A DNA stretch of 64,000 nt from Gordonibacter sp. 28C (GTDB lineage: Bacteria > Actinomycetota > Coriobacteriia > Coriobacteriales > Eggerthellaceae): NCBI RefSeq assembly GCF_003339845.1, contig NZ_PPTR01000007.1, positions 124,001 to 188,000 of the forward strand, in the 5' to 3' direction. A program made the position numbers and the translations under genes. Under the pieces are notes generated by a model. That model worked only from the letters and a program-made list of their open reading frames with translations. It was not told the DNA's origin and did no database searches. Positions within the stretch are counted from its first letter, which is position 1; every line of letters begins with the position of its first letter. Shown one piece after another: positions 17,057 through 26,093 of this stretch.

Positions 17057-17767
17057 CTACGCCTCCTTGCCGGCCGTGGCGAGCGCGGACAGGCGGGCCT
17101 CGTCCGCGGCCGCGGCGACGTCGGCGACGGCGCGGGCGGGATCCTCGGCGGCGAACACGGCGTTGCCGCACACGAGCACGTCGGCGCCGGCGGCGGCCAC
17201 GAGCGGAGCCGTGGCCACGCCGATGCCGCCGTCCACCTGAACGAGCGGAGACGCGCCCACGGAACGGGCCAGGGCGACCACGCGGGCCACCTTGTCCTCG
17301 CTGCCCTCGATGTAGCCCTGCCCCGAGAAGCCGGGTTCCACGCTCATGACCAGCACCATGTCCACGTCGGCGATGACGGGGGCGAGCACCCCGGCCGCCG
17401 TGCGCGGCTTGAGGCTCACGGCGGCCTTGGCGCCGGCCGCGCGGATGGACGCCACGGCGCGGGCGAGCCCGTCGGCGTCGAGCGCCTCGGCATGCACGGT
17501 GACGGAATCCGCCCCGGCGTCCAAGAACCACGGCAGCTGTTCCAACGGGTTGGAGATCATGAGGTGCACGTCGAGCGGCAGCGACGTGGCCTTCTTCAGC
17601 TGCTTCACCACAGGCACGCCCATGGTGAGGTTCGGCACGAAATGCCCGTCCATGACGTCGACATGCACGTAGCCGGCGCCCGCCGACTCGATGAGGGCGA
17701 TGTCGCGTCCGAGGTTCATGAAATCGGCCGACAGGATGGACGGCGCTATCTTCACCGGTTCGAACAT
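17057..17767 (-). CDS. rpe: Ribulose-phosphate 3-epimerase
   Basis: A 236-residue TIM-barrel enzyme that interconverts ribulose-5-P and xylulose-5-P in the pentose phosphate pathway. Signatures: KIAPSILSADFMNLG, VHVDVMDGHFVPNLTMG, DVHLMISNP, MSVEPGFSGQGYI and VQVDGGIG. The ATG is set by AAGGAGTG upstream; a long N-terminal extension in the same frame is not coding-like. It leads the rpe-desulfurase-PHP run; TAGAAT at 17820-17815 is a possible -10 box. Confidence 0.95.
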   Translation of the reverse strand: MFEPVKIAPSILSADFMNLGRDIALIESAGAGYVHVDVMDGHFVPNLTMGVPVVKQLKKATSLPLDVHLMISNPLEQLPWFLDAGADSVTVHAEALDADGLARAVASIRAAGAKAAVSLKPRTAAGVLAPVIADVDMVLVMSVEPGFSGQGYIEGSEDKVARVVALARSVGASPLVQVDGGIGVATAPLVAAAGADVLVCGNAVFAAEDPARAVADVAAAADEARLSALATAGKEA

Positions 17768-18165
17768 GGGGGCACTCCTTATCCGGGCACTGCTGGTCGT
17801 ACGGGTAGGCTTCCATTCTAGCGCAACGCCCCGCGCCCTCGTCAGCCCGGCGGCGGGACGCGAAGAAAACCACACGCGGGCGGTCGGCGGCAGACGCGCG
17901 GCTGCCCGAGCGAAGCGCGTCGCCCGCCGTCCCGAACAAACCGCGTCGGCTGCGATGCCGAGCACGCCGCGCGAAAGGGGCGTTCGGCACAATAATGACC
18001 GATTCTTTGCGCTGGATCGCTTCCGAGAGAGGTCCGAACCCGTTCGTTTCTTTTGCGAACAGGGAAAACGCCGAAGGCCGCCCGATGCTCGTTCGTTTTT
18101 CGAAGCTTATTTCTCCACACTTGCAGAGAATCGGTGATTTTCGTGCCGCGGCAACCCCTTGAGCG
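17768..18165. other. Gene-free stretch between rpe and a membrane-protein gene
   Basis: About 400 bp without a convincing gene. Apart from the possible rpe -10 box at 17815-17820 I see no terminator, repeat or RNA structure that stands out. Confidence 0.5.
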
Positions 18166-18858
18166 CTATGCGGCGAGCAGGAGGCAGAACCCCGTTGCGA
18201 CCGCGACGAAGGCGGCGTCCAGCGCGCGGCGCGGCACGCCGCCGAGGAACGACTCGAGGCCCGGATAGACGATCCAGGTCATCAGCGTGGACACGAGGCC
18301 GAACGCAAGCGCGGTCTGCAGGCAGACCTGCCCTTGGAAGTTGAAAGGCAGATCGCGGTAGTCCCACAGAGGCAGCGAGCCGTCGGCGAGCGGCTGGTTG
18401 AACAGAAGCCCGTTGGCAAGCTCGATGCCCACGCACACGAGCATGTTGGCCGCGAAGCTGATAGCCAGAGGCGCGACGTTGCCGCGAAAGCGCTTCTGCA
18501 GGCGGACCTTGAGGGGAAAGAGCAGCAGCGCGCAAGCCACCACGCCGAAACCGTACACGCAGAAGGGGTCCAGCCAAAAACCCCAGACCTGCGACGCGGG
18601 GTCGTAGGAGCCGGGAAGGACGCCGAAGCGGACGAGCGTGCAGTAACCCATCTCCATCCAATGCCCCGCCACGCTGAACACGCAGAAGCACAGGGCGAGG
18701 TTGCGCCAGAACGCCCACGTGCCCGCGCGGCCGCAGCGCGCTGCGCGGGCACTCGGAAAGGCGAGGGGGCTTCGCGGGCGGGTGTCTTGGACGCTCGGAA
18801 GGGCGGCAGGGCGGCTCTGGCTCGCGGCGGGGCCCGAAGGGAGGGTCTCTTCTCGCAT
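18166..18858 (-). CDS. Predicted ABC-transporter-associated membrane protein (CmpB/COG4905-like)
   Basis: A 230-residue protein with a basic, low-complexity N-terminus (residues 1-45) followed by about five membrane segments. The central motif ASQVWGFWLDPFCVYGFG and WMEMGYCTLV recall the putative ABC-transporter type-IV membrane family COG4905. It starts 5 bp after the FtsX-like permease stop, with GGGGGAG before its ATG, so it is the third gene of that operon. Function unknown. Confidence 0.65.
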   Translation of the reverse strand: MREETLPSGPAASQSRPAALPSVQDTRPRSPLAFPSARAARCGRAGTWAFWRNLALCFCVFSVAGHWMEMGYCTLVRFGVLPGSYDPASQVWGFWLDPFCVYGFGVVACALLLFPLKVRLQKRFRGNVAPLAISFAANMLVCVGIELANGLLFNQPLADGSLPLWDYRDLPFNFQGQVCLQTALAFGLVSTLMTWIVYPGLESFLGGVPRRALDAAFVAVATGFCLLLAA

Positions 18859-18863
18859 AGAGA

Positions 18864-20204
18864 TCACTCCCCCGCCGAAAGGACGGCCGCGGCCTCCCGG
18901 TTGAGGGCGGCCCATGTGGGCGCGAGCGTGGCGGCCAGCACCAGCGCGAAGCCCGCGAGCGAGACGACGAGGCCCTCGCCGAACGCCAGGTTGGCGAACA
19001 GCGGCACGCCGAACGCGTTGGCGACGACGGCGTTCGAGGCGACCACCGCGGCCGCGCCCACCATAGTCGCCGTGACCGCGTGAATGAGAGCCTCGCACCC
19101 GGCCGCGGCCATGAGCGTCGCAGGCTTCGCGCCGCCCGCGACGAGAAGGGCGACGTCGCGCGTGCGCGACCTCGACGACATCGCCACGCTCACCGCCGCT
19201 CCGAAGACGCACAAGAGCACCGGGCCGGCGAGCATGACAAAGGATTCGGCCAAGCCGAGGGTGCTGATGTCGGCAACGCCCTGGCGCTCCAAATAGTCGA
19301 CCGAACACGCCATCGCCGAGAAAAGGCCCGCAACCAATCCGAAACCCACCATGATGGGCGTCTCGATCGACGTGCTGGAGGAAAGGCCGTGGCGGGCGAT
19401 GCGCCTCGCAAGGTACCAGGCGTTCCATCGACTCTGCGGCACGAGCGGCGTCCATGCGTCCAGCAACGCCGAAAAGATCAGGGGAGCGAGAGGGACCAGC
19501 GTCGCCACCACCAGAATGGGCACGAACACCGACCAGCTCATGGCGACGTCCGGCGATTCGGTCAAGGTCAGGGACGCCCAGCAGGTGCAGGCAAGCATCC
19601 CCGCGAACAGCAGGGTCCGCAGCCACGTCACCCTCGCGCGCCTCGGCTCCGGCTCGCGCAGCACGATCAAAGGTGGAGTCCTCCCCGCGCTGCGAGCGCC
19701 TTTCATCCCTCCGAGCAGAAACACCGCCGCCGCCACGGCCCAAACCGCGGGCAAACGCGTCGCGTCGACGACGGGGGCCACCTGGGCGAGCGCTTCGCGG
19801 GAGCCGAGCACCAAAGGAAACAGGGGCTCGAACGTGACCGCCGCAAGCAGCGTGCCGCCCATAGCGCCCAACACCGCCACGACGGCCAGCTGTGCGAGCA
19901 CCACCGCGCTCACCAGACGCGGCTCCACGTTCGCCAACTGCCACAAAGCATAGGAGCGCCGCTGCGCGGAAACCGTCAGGTTGGCGGCCGACACGAGCAC
20001 CGCCACCGCCGCGATCAGCGAGAACATGAGCACCGAAGAGGCCGCGTTCTGCAAGAACTTTTGCAGCGCATCCGTTTGGAAACCCGCCGTGGCTTGCAGC
20101 GACACCACCCAGCCGCCGATATAGCCGCACACCACCGCGATGGCGAACGCGCCGATCCACGTGGCGGCGTGGTCGCGCAGGTCCGAGAACACCAGGCGGA
20201 TCAT
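18864..20204 (-). CDS. FtsX-family ABC transporter permease
   Basis: A 446-residue membrane protein with an N-terminal anchor (about residues 12-32), a hydrophobic block at 55-85, and pairs of membrane segments near 105-130, 190-235, 285-345 and 375-430. This is the FtsX/MacB-like permease pattern, about half the size of the usual duplicated ~800-residue versions. The ATG overlaps the ATPase TGA by 4 bp (ATGA). With the ATPase upstream it forms an exporter or mechanotransmission-type ABC system, possibly for antimicrobial peptides or lipids. Confidence 0.82.
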   Translation of the reverse strand: MIRLVFSDLRDHAATWIGAFAIAVVCGYIGGWVVSLQATAGFQTDALQKFLQNAASSVLMFSLIAAVAVLVSAANLTVSAQRRSYALWQLANVEPRLVSAVVLAQLAVVAVLGAMGGTLLAAVTFEPLFPLVLGSREALAQVAPVVDATRLPAVWAVAAAVFLLGGMKGARSAGRTPPLIVLREPEPRRARVTWLRTLLFAGMLACTCWASLTLTESPDVAMSWSVFVPILVVATLVPLAPLIFSALLDAWTPLVPQSRWNAWYLARRIARHGLSSSTSIETPIMVGFGLVAGLFSAMACSVDYLERQGVADISTLGLAESFVMLAGPVLLCVFGAAVSVAMSSRSRTRDVALLVAGGAKPATLMAAAGCEALIHAVTATMVGAAAVVASNAVVANAFGVPLFANLAFGEGLVVSLAGFALVLAATLAPTWAALNREAAAVLSAGE

Positions 20205-20935
20205 GCCGCCTCCCCCAACGCCTCGAGTAACTGGCCCGCCGTCGAGCACCCCATCTCCCGCACCACCCGACCGTCCTTGAGCACCAGCACGCGGTCGGCC
20301 AGCGACGCGGCCTCCAGATCGTGCGTCACCACGACCACCGAGCGCTGCGGATCGTCGGCGATACGGCGCAGCATGCCCAGCACCTCGCGTCCGTTCTTGG
20401 AGTCGAGCGCGCCGGTGGGCTCGTCGGCGAACACGATGTCCGGACTGCTCGCGAGCACGCGGGCGACGGCCACGCGCTGCTGCTCGCCACCCGACATATC
20501 CGCAGGGCGGCTCTTCTCGCGCCCGCCCAAACCGACGCTCTCCAGCACTTCGCCCACCTGAGCCCTCGTCAACGGGCGGCCCGCCAGGCGCGCGGGCAGC
20601 GCCACGTTCTCCCCCGCTGAGAGCGAGGGGATGAGGTTGTACGATTGGAAGATGAAGCCCACGTGGTCGCGGCGCGTCTTGAACAGGGAATCGCGGCTCG
20701 CCTTGACCACCTGCCGACCCATCACCTCGATGGAGCCGGAGTCCGCCGCCTCCAACCCGGACAGGCAGTACAAAAGCGTCGACTTGCCCGAGCCGCTCGG
20801 CCCTACGATGCTCACCATCTCGCCGGGCTCGACGGCAAGGCTCACGCCCCGCAGCACGTCGACCGCGCGCCGCTTGCTCCCCCTCCCCGTGCCGAACGAC
20901 TTCTCAACCTCGTGCGCAACTATCGTGGAACCCAT
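20201..20935 (-). CDS. ABC transporter ATPase, MacB/LolD type
   Basis: A 244-residue ATPase with Walker A GPSGSGKSTLLYCLSG, Q-loop FIFQSYNLIPSLSAGENVALP, signature ADMSGGEQQRVAVARVLAS, Walker B DIVFADEPTGALD and H-loop VVVTHDLE. This is typical of ATPases that power FtsX-fold permeases. AGGAGG precedes ATG by 5 bases. It leads the three-gene operon; a perfect palindrome lies upstream at 20968-20984. Confidence 0.95.
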   Translation of the reverse strand: MGSTIVAHEVEKSFGTGRGSKRRAVDVLRGVSLAVEPGEMVSIVGPSGSGKSTLLYCLSGLEAADSGSIEVMGRQVVKASRDSLFKTRRDHVGFIFQSYNLIPSLSAGENVALPARLAGRPLTRAQVGEVLESVGLGGREKSRPADMSGGEQQRVAVARVLASSPDIVFADEPTGALDSKNGREVLGMLRRIADDPQRSVVVVTHDLEAASLADRVLVLKDGRVVREMGCSTAGQLLEALGEAA

Positions 20936-20967
20936 GGATCCTCCTAAAATAGGCAACGGAACGCCGT

Positions 20968-20984
20968 CGTATCGAGTCGATACG
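20968..20984 (-). promoter_or_regulatory. Palindromic operator-like site before the FtsX-type ABC operon
   Basis: CGTATCGA-G-TCGATACG is a perfect 8-bp dyad about 33 bases before the ATPase start. A DNA-binding protein probably acts here; the XRE-type gene just upstream is a candidate, but no direct link can be seen. Confidence 0.5.
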
Positions 20985-21037
20985 TTTTAGCTTTTGCATT
21001 GATTTGAATTGCTTTGGATTGAGTCGAAACGCCGAAT

Positions 21038-21154
21038 GTCCCCGTAGGGGCGATCTCCTGACCGCCCGTTTCGTGCGAAGCCGGAAAAACAACGGCCGGC
21101 CGCGTTTTCACACGGAGCGCGAGCGGGCGATCAGGAGATCGCCCCTACGGGGAC
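21038..21154. repeat. Paired inverted repeat, family B (copy 1)
   Basis: Two 31-base arms (21038-21068 and 21124-21154; core GTAGGGGCGATCTCCTGA) face each other with one mismatch around a 55-base centre. The same arms occur at 29070-29177. It resembles a REP doublet (BIME). It fills the gap between the ABC ATPase promoter and the XRE-type gene. Confidence 0.8.
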
Positions 21155-21162
21155 GGCCTTTG

Positions 21163-22125
21163 CTAACCGCCGCTCCGTGCGGAGCGGAACGCCTTGATCG
21201 CAACGCACACGATGCCGCCGACAGGCCACGCCAAAAGGAATAGCCTGTTCGCCGGTGTGAACATCAGCACCAGACCGACCGCCGTGGCTACGCACATGAC
21301 GGCCACGTACACGCTGCGCTCGCGTTTGGCTTGGCGGGCATGGAGCGCAAGACCTTCGTCGCCCAAGGCTTCGATCTGCGCTTCGTCCATGCCGTGCAGC
21401 GATCCTCGGTTGTACCGTTCCACGTTGCACCGCGACGCCAACAGGCATCCGCGGATAACGAGGAACGCGGCGATTGCAAGAAGCGAGAAGAAGAGCGCGC
21501 TCGCGATCCACACGTCGCCTTGCAGCACGACGGCCGCGACGAGCGCGGCCATGACGAGGCAGACGCCCGCGACGAGCCCCGTCACCATGGTCGCGCGGGC
21601 CCGGTCCCGCTGCTCCGGCGTGTAGAAATCCTCCACGAAAGGATGGGCCTTGCGAAACGCGCGGCGCTCGAACATCGCGGGCAGCACGACGGCCGCCCCC
21701 ACCGCAACTCCCACGAACACCAGCGCGACCATGCTGTTTCGCAAAGCGGGCTCCTGCACCAGGAAAGGGTCCGACAGCAGCAGCGCCAGCGAAGCCCCCG
21801 CCAAAACGGCGAGCACGCCCAGGGGCAGCTTCCACGCGAAGGCACGCATCGCCTGGTCGTAACCGCACACGTCCTGCGGGGCTTTCACGGACGGAACGCT
21901 GGAAGCCTCGTCGGACGGACGCCCGGTCAAGTCCCCCGTCACCAATTCGTCGAGCGAGCAGCCGAACATATCGCACAGCCGAAGCAGCTTGTCCATCTCC
22001 GGGTACGCGCGTTCGGCCTCCCACTTGGAAACCGATTGGCGGCTCACGCCGAGCAGCATGGCAAGCTGCTCTTGCGTCATGTTGCGGGTGGCTCTCAAAT
22101 GCTGCAGGTTGTCGCGAAAGCTCAT
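21163..22125 (-). CDS. XRE-family regulator with C-terminal membrane domain
   Basis: A 320-residue protein. Residues 1-65 are a Cro/CI-type helix-turn-helix (MSFRDNLQHLRATRNMTQEQ, then LGVSRQSVSKWEAERAYPEM). After a linker come about six membrane segments (around 100-120, 125-150, 180-210, 215-235 and two near 270-310). Such membrane-tethered XRE proteins are common beside ABC exporters, and this one lies upstream of an FtsX-type system on the same strand. Start chosen at the ATG with AAGGA upstream; an ATG five codons earlier is possible. Confidence 0.8.
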   Translation of the reverse strand: MSFRDNLQHLRATRNMTQEQLAMLLGVSRQSVSKWEAERAYPEMDKLLRLCDMFGCSLDELVTGDLTGRPSDEASSVPSVKAPQDVCGYDQAMRAFAWKLPLGVLAVLAGASLALLLSDPFLVQEPALRNSMVALVFVGVAVGAAVVLPAMFERRAFRKAHPFVEDFYTPEQRDRARATMVTGLVAGVCLVMAALVAAVVLQGDVWIASALFFSLLAIAAFLVIRGCLLASRCNVERYNRGSLHGMDEAQIEALGDEGLALHARQAKRERSVYVAVMCVATAVGLVLMFTPANRLFLLAWPVGGIVCVAIKAFRSARSGG

Positions 22126-22475
22126 GGATCCATCCTTCATCCGTTAATGGCCGACCTCTCGGACGGCAAACGCACCGGCGCCGTTCGCACCGCACCCTGC
22201 CGACGCCCCCATATTGCCGGTGCGCCGGACGCCATGCAACCAACTTGCGGCTTCTTTTTGACGAAGCGCACGACAACTTCCGGTAGCGAATCGCAGGTCA
22301 GAGCTATAGTATATACCGCAAGACAAAAAACTTTCCAAGCGCCGCATCATCGGCGGCAACGAAACAAGGGGAACGTGCCCACCGCCGTCGAACCACGATG
22401 GCGCGAACTCAATCGACGCCACGTAGCGCCAAGTCCATCGCGCGCCGCGCAGCAACATGCGGCTTCGGCTAGCGG
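22126..22475. other. Gene-free stretch upstream of the XRE-type gene
   Basis: About 350 bp with no convincing gene. An AT-rich patch at about 22300-22345 (minus strand GGTATATACTATAG) may hold the promoter of the XRE gene, but spacing to a -35 box is unclear. Confidence 0.4.
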
Positions 22476-22657
22476 CGACATGCCGGATCTTGGCAGAAAA
22501 ACCGAGTTCGGGGAATCAGCGGCGGGACTTGAAGCGCTCTCACACGGCGATCGGGAATCGCGACCTGGGGTTTTCTTTCAAGCATCCGGCGAAACCAGCC
22601 AACAAGGGCCTCGGTCATTCCCTGAACTCGGTTTTTCTGCCAAGATCCGGCATGTCG
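22476..22657. repeat. MITE-like element with 41-bp terminal inverted repeats
   Basis: Arms 22476-22516 and 22617-22657 are inverted copies of 41 bases with one mismatch (outer part CGACATGCCGGATCTTGG, inner part ACCGAGTTC). They flank a 100-base centre with no gene. Size and structure fit a miniature inverted-repeat element or a highly structured RNA. No target duplication was found. Confidence 0.75.
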
Positions 22658-22867
22658 GCATCGAACCCGCCGGCACAAACGCACGTCCGACCGCGACGCC
22701 CTTCGCCGAGCGGCGACTTTTTCGAAAGAGCCATCTCGCCCTATGGCATTCTTCGCTTCAAACGGCAGGCGAAAGGTGACGCCTTGATGCAGATAAAGGC
22801 GAAGCGCGCCCGGGAGCGCGCCCGACGCATTATAATGGCACCGTCCTCGACCGAGAGAAGGTGCGCC

Positions 22868-23350
22868 ATGCCCGGCTCTACACCCACGCACTTCGCCTAC
22901 CGCACGCCGCTCGGGCGCGTGACCATCGCCTCGGACGGGCAGGCCGTCACCGCGCTGGCTTTCGGGGAACAGGAGCTCCCGGGGGAGGCGCGCGCCACCG
23001 AGCTCACGAACCGCGCCGCCAACCAGCTGCAGGAGTACTTCGCCGGCAAGCGCCGCGCCTTCGACCTGCCGCTCGCCCCTGCAGGCACGGATTTCCAAAA
23101 ACGGGTGTGGGCGGCCGTCGAACGCGTGCCCTACGGGGAGACGCGCTCCTACAGCGACGTGGCGGCCGCCATCGGCAGCCCTCGGTCGTGCCGGGCCGTG
23201 GGCGCCGCCAGCAACAGGAACCCCCTCCCCATCCTCATCCCCTGCCACCGCGTCGTCGGGGCCAACGGGTCGCCTGCGGGAAGCGGCAACAGCGCGAAGA
23301 CCAAGGCGTTCTTGCTCGATATGGAGCGCCGCACGGCAAACGAGGGCTGA
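22868..23350 (+). CDS. ogt: Methylated-DNA-protein-cysteine methyltransferase
   Basis: A 160-residue O6-alkylguanine-DNA alkyltransferase that repairs DNA by transferring the alkyl group to its own cysteine. The active site LPILIPCHRVVGANG is intact, and the DNA-binding region GTDFQKRVWAAVERVPYGET is typical. GAGAAGG precedes the ATG, and a TATAAT box at 22831-22836 lies upstream. A longer upstream frame through the MITE-like element is not coding-like. Confidence 0.95.
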   Translation: MPGSTPTHFAYRTPLGRVTIASDGQAVTALAFGEQELPGEARATELTNRAANQLQEYFAGKRRAFDLPLAPAGTDFQKRVWAAVERVPYGETRSYSDVAAAIGSPRSCRAVGAASNRNPLPILIPCHRVVGANGSPAGSGNSAKTKAFLLDMERRTANEG

Positions 23351-23521
23351 CCCCCTTCCGCCTCCTATCGGCAAAGAAGCGGGCTGCGCGCATCCGCAGC
23401 AGAAATTCTTTGACGGTCGGCCGAAGCGCCGGTTTTCCCCGCGCCATCGCTTATAATCGTCAGCGCGACGCGGCATGGCGCGCCGGCGGTGGAATCGAGG
23501 AAAGGTCGGGCTGTGGGAAAC

Positions 23522-25552
23522 ATGAGCGGATACGCTTCGAACATCGTGACCGGACTTCTGTTGTTCCCGCTGATCGCAGCCGTCATCACCCTGCCCTACA
23601 TGGTCTACCAGTACCGCAAGGTCGGCTCCATCCCCTGGCTGCGCACGCTCATCGTGTACTCGTTCGTGTTCTACATGCTGGTGGCCTATTTCATGGTCAT
23701 CCTGCCGCTGCCGGAGGACCGCACGGCCGTCGTGCCCTACGCGGCGCACCCGCAGCTCGTCCCGTTCAACTTCGTGAAGCTGTTCCTGGACGGCACGACC
23801 GCGTCGCTCGGCGACCCGTCCACCTGGCCGGGCCTTCTGCGCGACCCCAACGTCTACGAAGCCGCCTTCAACGTGCTTTTGCTGGTGCCGCTCGGCATGT
23901 ACCTGCGTTACTACTTCAGGCGCACGTGGTGGCAGACGCTGATCATAGGGTTCTGCGTCACGCTGTTCTACGAGACGTCCCAGATCACGGGCCTATGGGG
24001 CGTCTACGAGCACCCGTACCGCCTGTTCGACGTGGACGACCTCATGCTGAACGCGCTGGGCGCCATGGTGGGCTTCTGGATGATGGGGCCCGCCCTGCGC
24101 GTGCTGCCCGACATGCGCCTGGTGAACGAGGAGGCTCGCGAGGACGGCGTGCGCGCGAGCGCTACCCGGCGCGGGCTGTCCTTCTTCGTCGACTTGCTCG
24201 CGGCGCAGATCGCGGCCGGCACGGTGGTCGGCGTCGCGGAGGCCCTGGGCGCGCGGGCGGCCGTGGAAAGCGCGGGAGCGGGCTGGGGCTTGGCGGTTCA
24301 GGCGGTCGAGTTCGCCGCGCTCGCGGCGTTCTTCGCGGTGATCCCCGCGCTCGCGCACGGGCGGACGCTCGGGCAGAGGCTGCTGAAGCTGCGCATCGTG
24401 CGACCGGACGCGTCTCCCGCGCGCTGGTACCAGATAGTCGCCCGATACGGGCTGCTGTTCCTGCTGGCATGGGCGCCGTTCGCGCTGCTGCTGGGCGTGG
24501 TCGACCTCGACCCCGCGCAAACGGGCGAGATGAACGCGCTCGCGGCCGTCGCCGCGCAGCATCAGGCGGGCATCATCTGGGCATGGCTCGCGTTCATGGC
24601 GGCATGGGCCGTCACGCTCGTCGTGCGGGGCGTGAGGTCGGCCGTGAAGAAAAAGCCGTTCGTCATGCTCAACGGCCTGATGTCGAACACCCGCGTGATG
24701 ACGGAGGCGGGCGTCGAGCTGGTGCGCGAGCGTCGGGCGGTGCTCGACGTGGACGAGGTGGCCGCGCTCGAGCGCAGGATCGCCGAGGACGGCACGCCGC
24801 TTGCGGAGCTCATGGAGCGCGCGGGCAGGGCCGTGGCCGACGAGGTGCGCGCCTGGGTGCCCGACCCCGCTCCCGTGGTGGTGCTGAGCGGATCGGGGAA
24901 CAACGGCGGCGACGGATGGGTGGCCGCGCGGGAGCTGGCCGAGGCGGGCTATCCCGTCACGCTCGTGGCCCCCGACCTGGCCGAGCGGCTGCACGCCGAA
25001 CCGGCGCGGTCGACGGCGATGGAGGCGTTCTCCGACGCGTCGGCGCGGAACCTGCCGCTTTCCGTGCTCATCGCGCCCGACGCCGACGTGCTCGCCGACG
25101 CGGTGGACAGGGCGGAGGCCGTGGTGGACGCGCTTCTGGGCACCGGTTTCGCGGGCGACGAGGTGCGCGAGCCGTACGCAAGCTGGATCCGAGCCGCCAA
25201 CCGCCGTCGCTTCGAGGGCGGGCGGGGCAAGGGGCGCGGGCGCCATCGCAAGCGCACGCACGAGCGCGGCGACCACGAGCGGGGACGGCGGCGCTCGCTT
25301 CCCCTGAAGGTCAAGGACGCCCCCTTCGCCGTGGCCGTGGACGTGCCGAGCGGCCTCGCGGCCCAAGACGGCACTGCGGCCCGGCCGACGTTCGCGGCCG
25401 ACATGACCGTGACCATGCTGGCGTTCAAACCCGGCCTGACGGTTCCCGTGGCGGCGCGCTGGACGGGTGCCGTGAAGCTGGCGAAGCTCGGCGTGGACGT
25501 GCCCGCGCTCAGGGCTCAGATGCTCGACGCTGATCCGTCCGACGACGCCTGA
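23522..25552 (+). CDS. VanZ - RDD - NAD(P)HX epimerase triple-domain protein
   Basis: A 676-residue fusion. Residues 1-185 are a VanZ-like membrane domain (LVPFNFVKLF, FNVLLLVPLGMYL, LFYETSQITGL), and 195-375 an RDD membrane domain (RGLSFFVDLLAAQIAAG, GRTLGQRLLKLRIVRPD). The rest is a YjeF_N/NnrE-type domain (LMERAGRAVADEV, LSGSGNNGGDGWVAARELA, VVDALLGTGFAGDEV, VAVDVPSGLAAQDG), which epimerises damaged NAD(P)HX. A strongly basic insert of about 35 residues (FEGGRGKGRGRHRKR region) splits the epimerase. No ADP-dependent dehydratase is fused or adjacent. TATAAT at 23452-23457 may be its -10 box. Confidence 0.82.
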   Translation: MSGYASNIVTGLLLFPLIAAVITLPYMVYQYRKVGSIPWLRTLIVYSFVFYMLVAYFMVILPLPEDRTAVVPYAAHPQLVPFNFVKLFLDGTTASLGDPSTWPGLLRDPNVYEAAFNVLLLVPLGMYLRYYFRRTWWQTLIIGFCVTLFYETSQITGLWGVYEHPYRLFDVDDLMLNALGAMVGFWMMGPALRVLPDMRLVNEEAREDGVRASATRRGLSFFVDLLAAQIAAGTVVGVAEALGARAAVESAGAGWGLAVQAVEFAALAAFFAVIPALAHGRTLGQRLLKLRIVRPDASPARWYQIVARYGLLFLLAWAPFALLLGVVDLDPAQTGEMNALAAVAAQHQAGIIWAWLAFMAAWAVTLVVRGVRSAVKKKPFVMLNGLMSNTRVMTEAGVELVRERRAVLDVDEVAALERRIAEDGTPLAELMERAGRAVADEVRAWVPDPAPVVVLSGSGNNGGDGWVAARELAEAGYPVTLVAPDLAERLHAEPARSTAMEAFSDASARNLPLSVLIAPDADVLADAVDRAEAVVDALLGTGFAGDEVREPYASWIRAANRRRFEGGRGKGRGRHRKRTHERGDHERGRRRSLPLKVKDAPFAVAVDVPSGLAAQDGTAARPTFAADMTVTMLAFKPGLTVPVAARWTGAVKLAKLGVDVPALRAQMLDADPSDDA

Positions 25553-25625
25553 TCGGCGTCGTGCAAGCTCCGGGCGCGTCCAAGCTCCCAAAGGGCGTCC
25601 TGAAACGGGCGATTCCTTTTGTCTT

Positions 25626-26066
25626 TTATTTGTCTACCTTGTACACGTACAGGCCGGCAAGCGAGCCGTCCTCGTAGAAGCTCACGTTGAACTGGGCCTT
25701 GCCGTTCTCGAAGTCGGCACGCTGGATGACGGTGGCCGCCGAGCGGTCCCCGGACTCGCTTTGGCCGTACTTCACGTCCGCGAAGTCCTTGAAGGCGCCG
25801 AACTGGTCGAGAGCGGGAGCCAGGCCCTGCTCGAGCTTCTCGGCGTTCACGTTGGGATCGTCCCATCGGGCTGCCAGCTCGTCGAACGCCCGCTCGTTGA
25901 CGAGGTCGACGACCTCGCGCGCCTGCGCGGTGATCGCGGCTTCGTCGGCCCAGGCGGGCAGGCCTTCCTGGAAATTCTCGTCCGACGAGCTCGATCCGCA
26001 GCCTGCCAGGCACAGCATCGCCAACGCCGCCAGCAGCATGGCCGCCGCAAGCATCCTCTTTCTCAT
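25626..26066 (-). CDS. Lipoprotein, DUF3887-like (paralog 1)
   Basis: A 146-residue predicted lipoprotein: basic start MRKRMLAAAM, hydrophobic stretch, lipobox CLAGC with Cys near residue 23, then a Ser-rich linker. The mature part (EGLPAWADEAAITAQAREVV; EDGSLAGLYVYKVDK) looks like a small DUF3887/NTF2-like domain that is exported and membrane-anchored. It is a clear paralog of the gene 27 bp upstream. Role unknown. Confidence 0.75.
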   Translation of the reverse strand: MRKRMLAAAMLLAALAMLCLAGCGSSSSDENFQEGLPAWADEAAITAQAREVVDLVNERAFDELAARWDDPNVNAEKLEQGLAPALDQFGAFKDFADVKYGQSESGDRSAATVIQRADFENGKAQFNVSFYEDGSLAGLYVYKVDK

Positions 26067-26093
26067 GAACCCGTTCCTTCCCTAACCGGAAAT

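Noticed and set aside
22457-22867. N-terminal extension of ogt through the inverted repeat
   Set aside because: Ogt homology begins at the ATG at 22868, which has its own Shine-Dalgarno sequence; the upstream frame crosses the MITE-like element.
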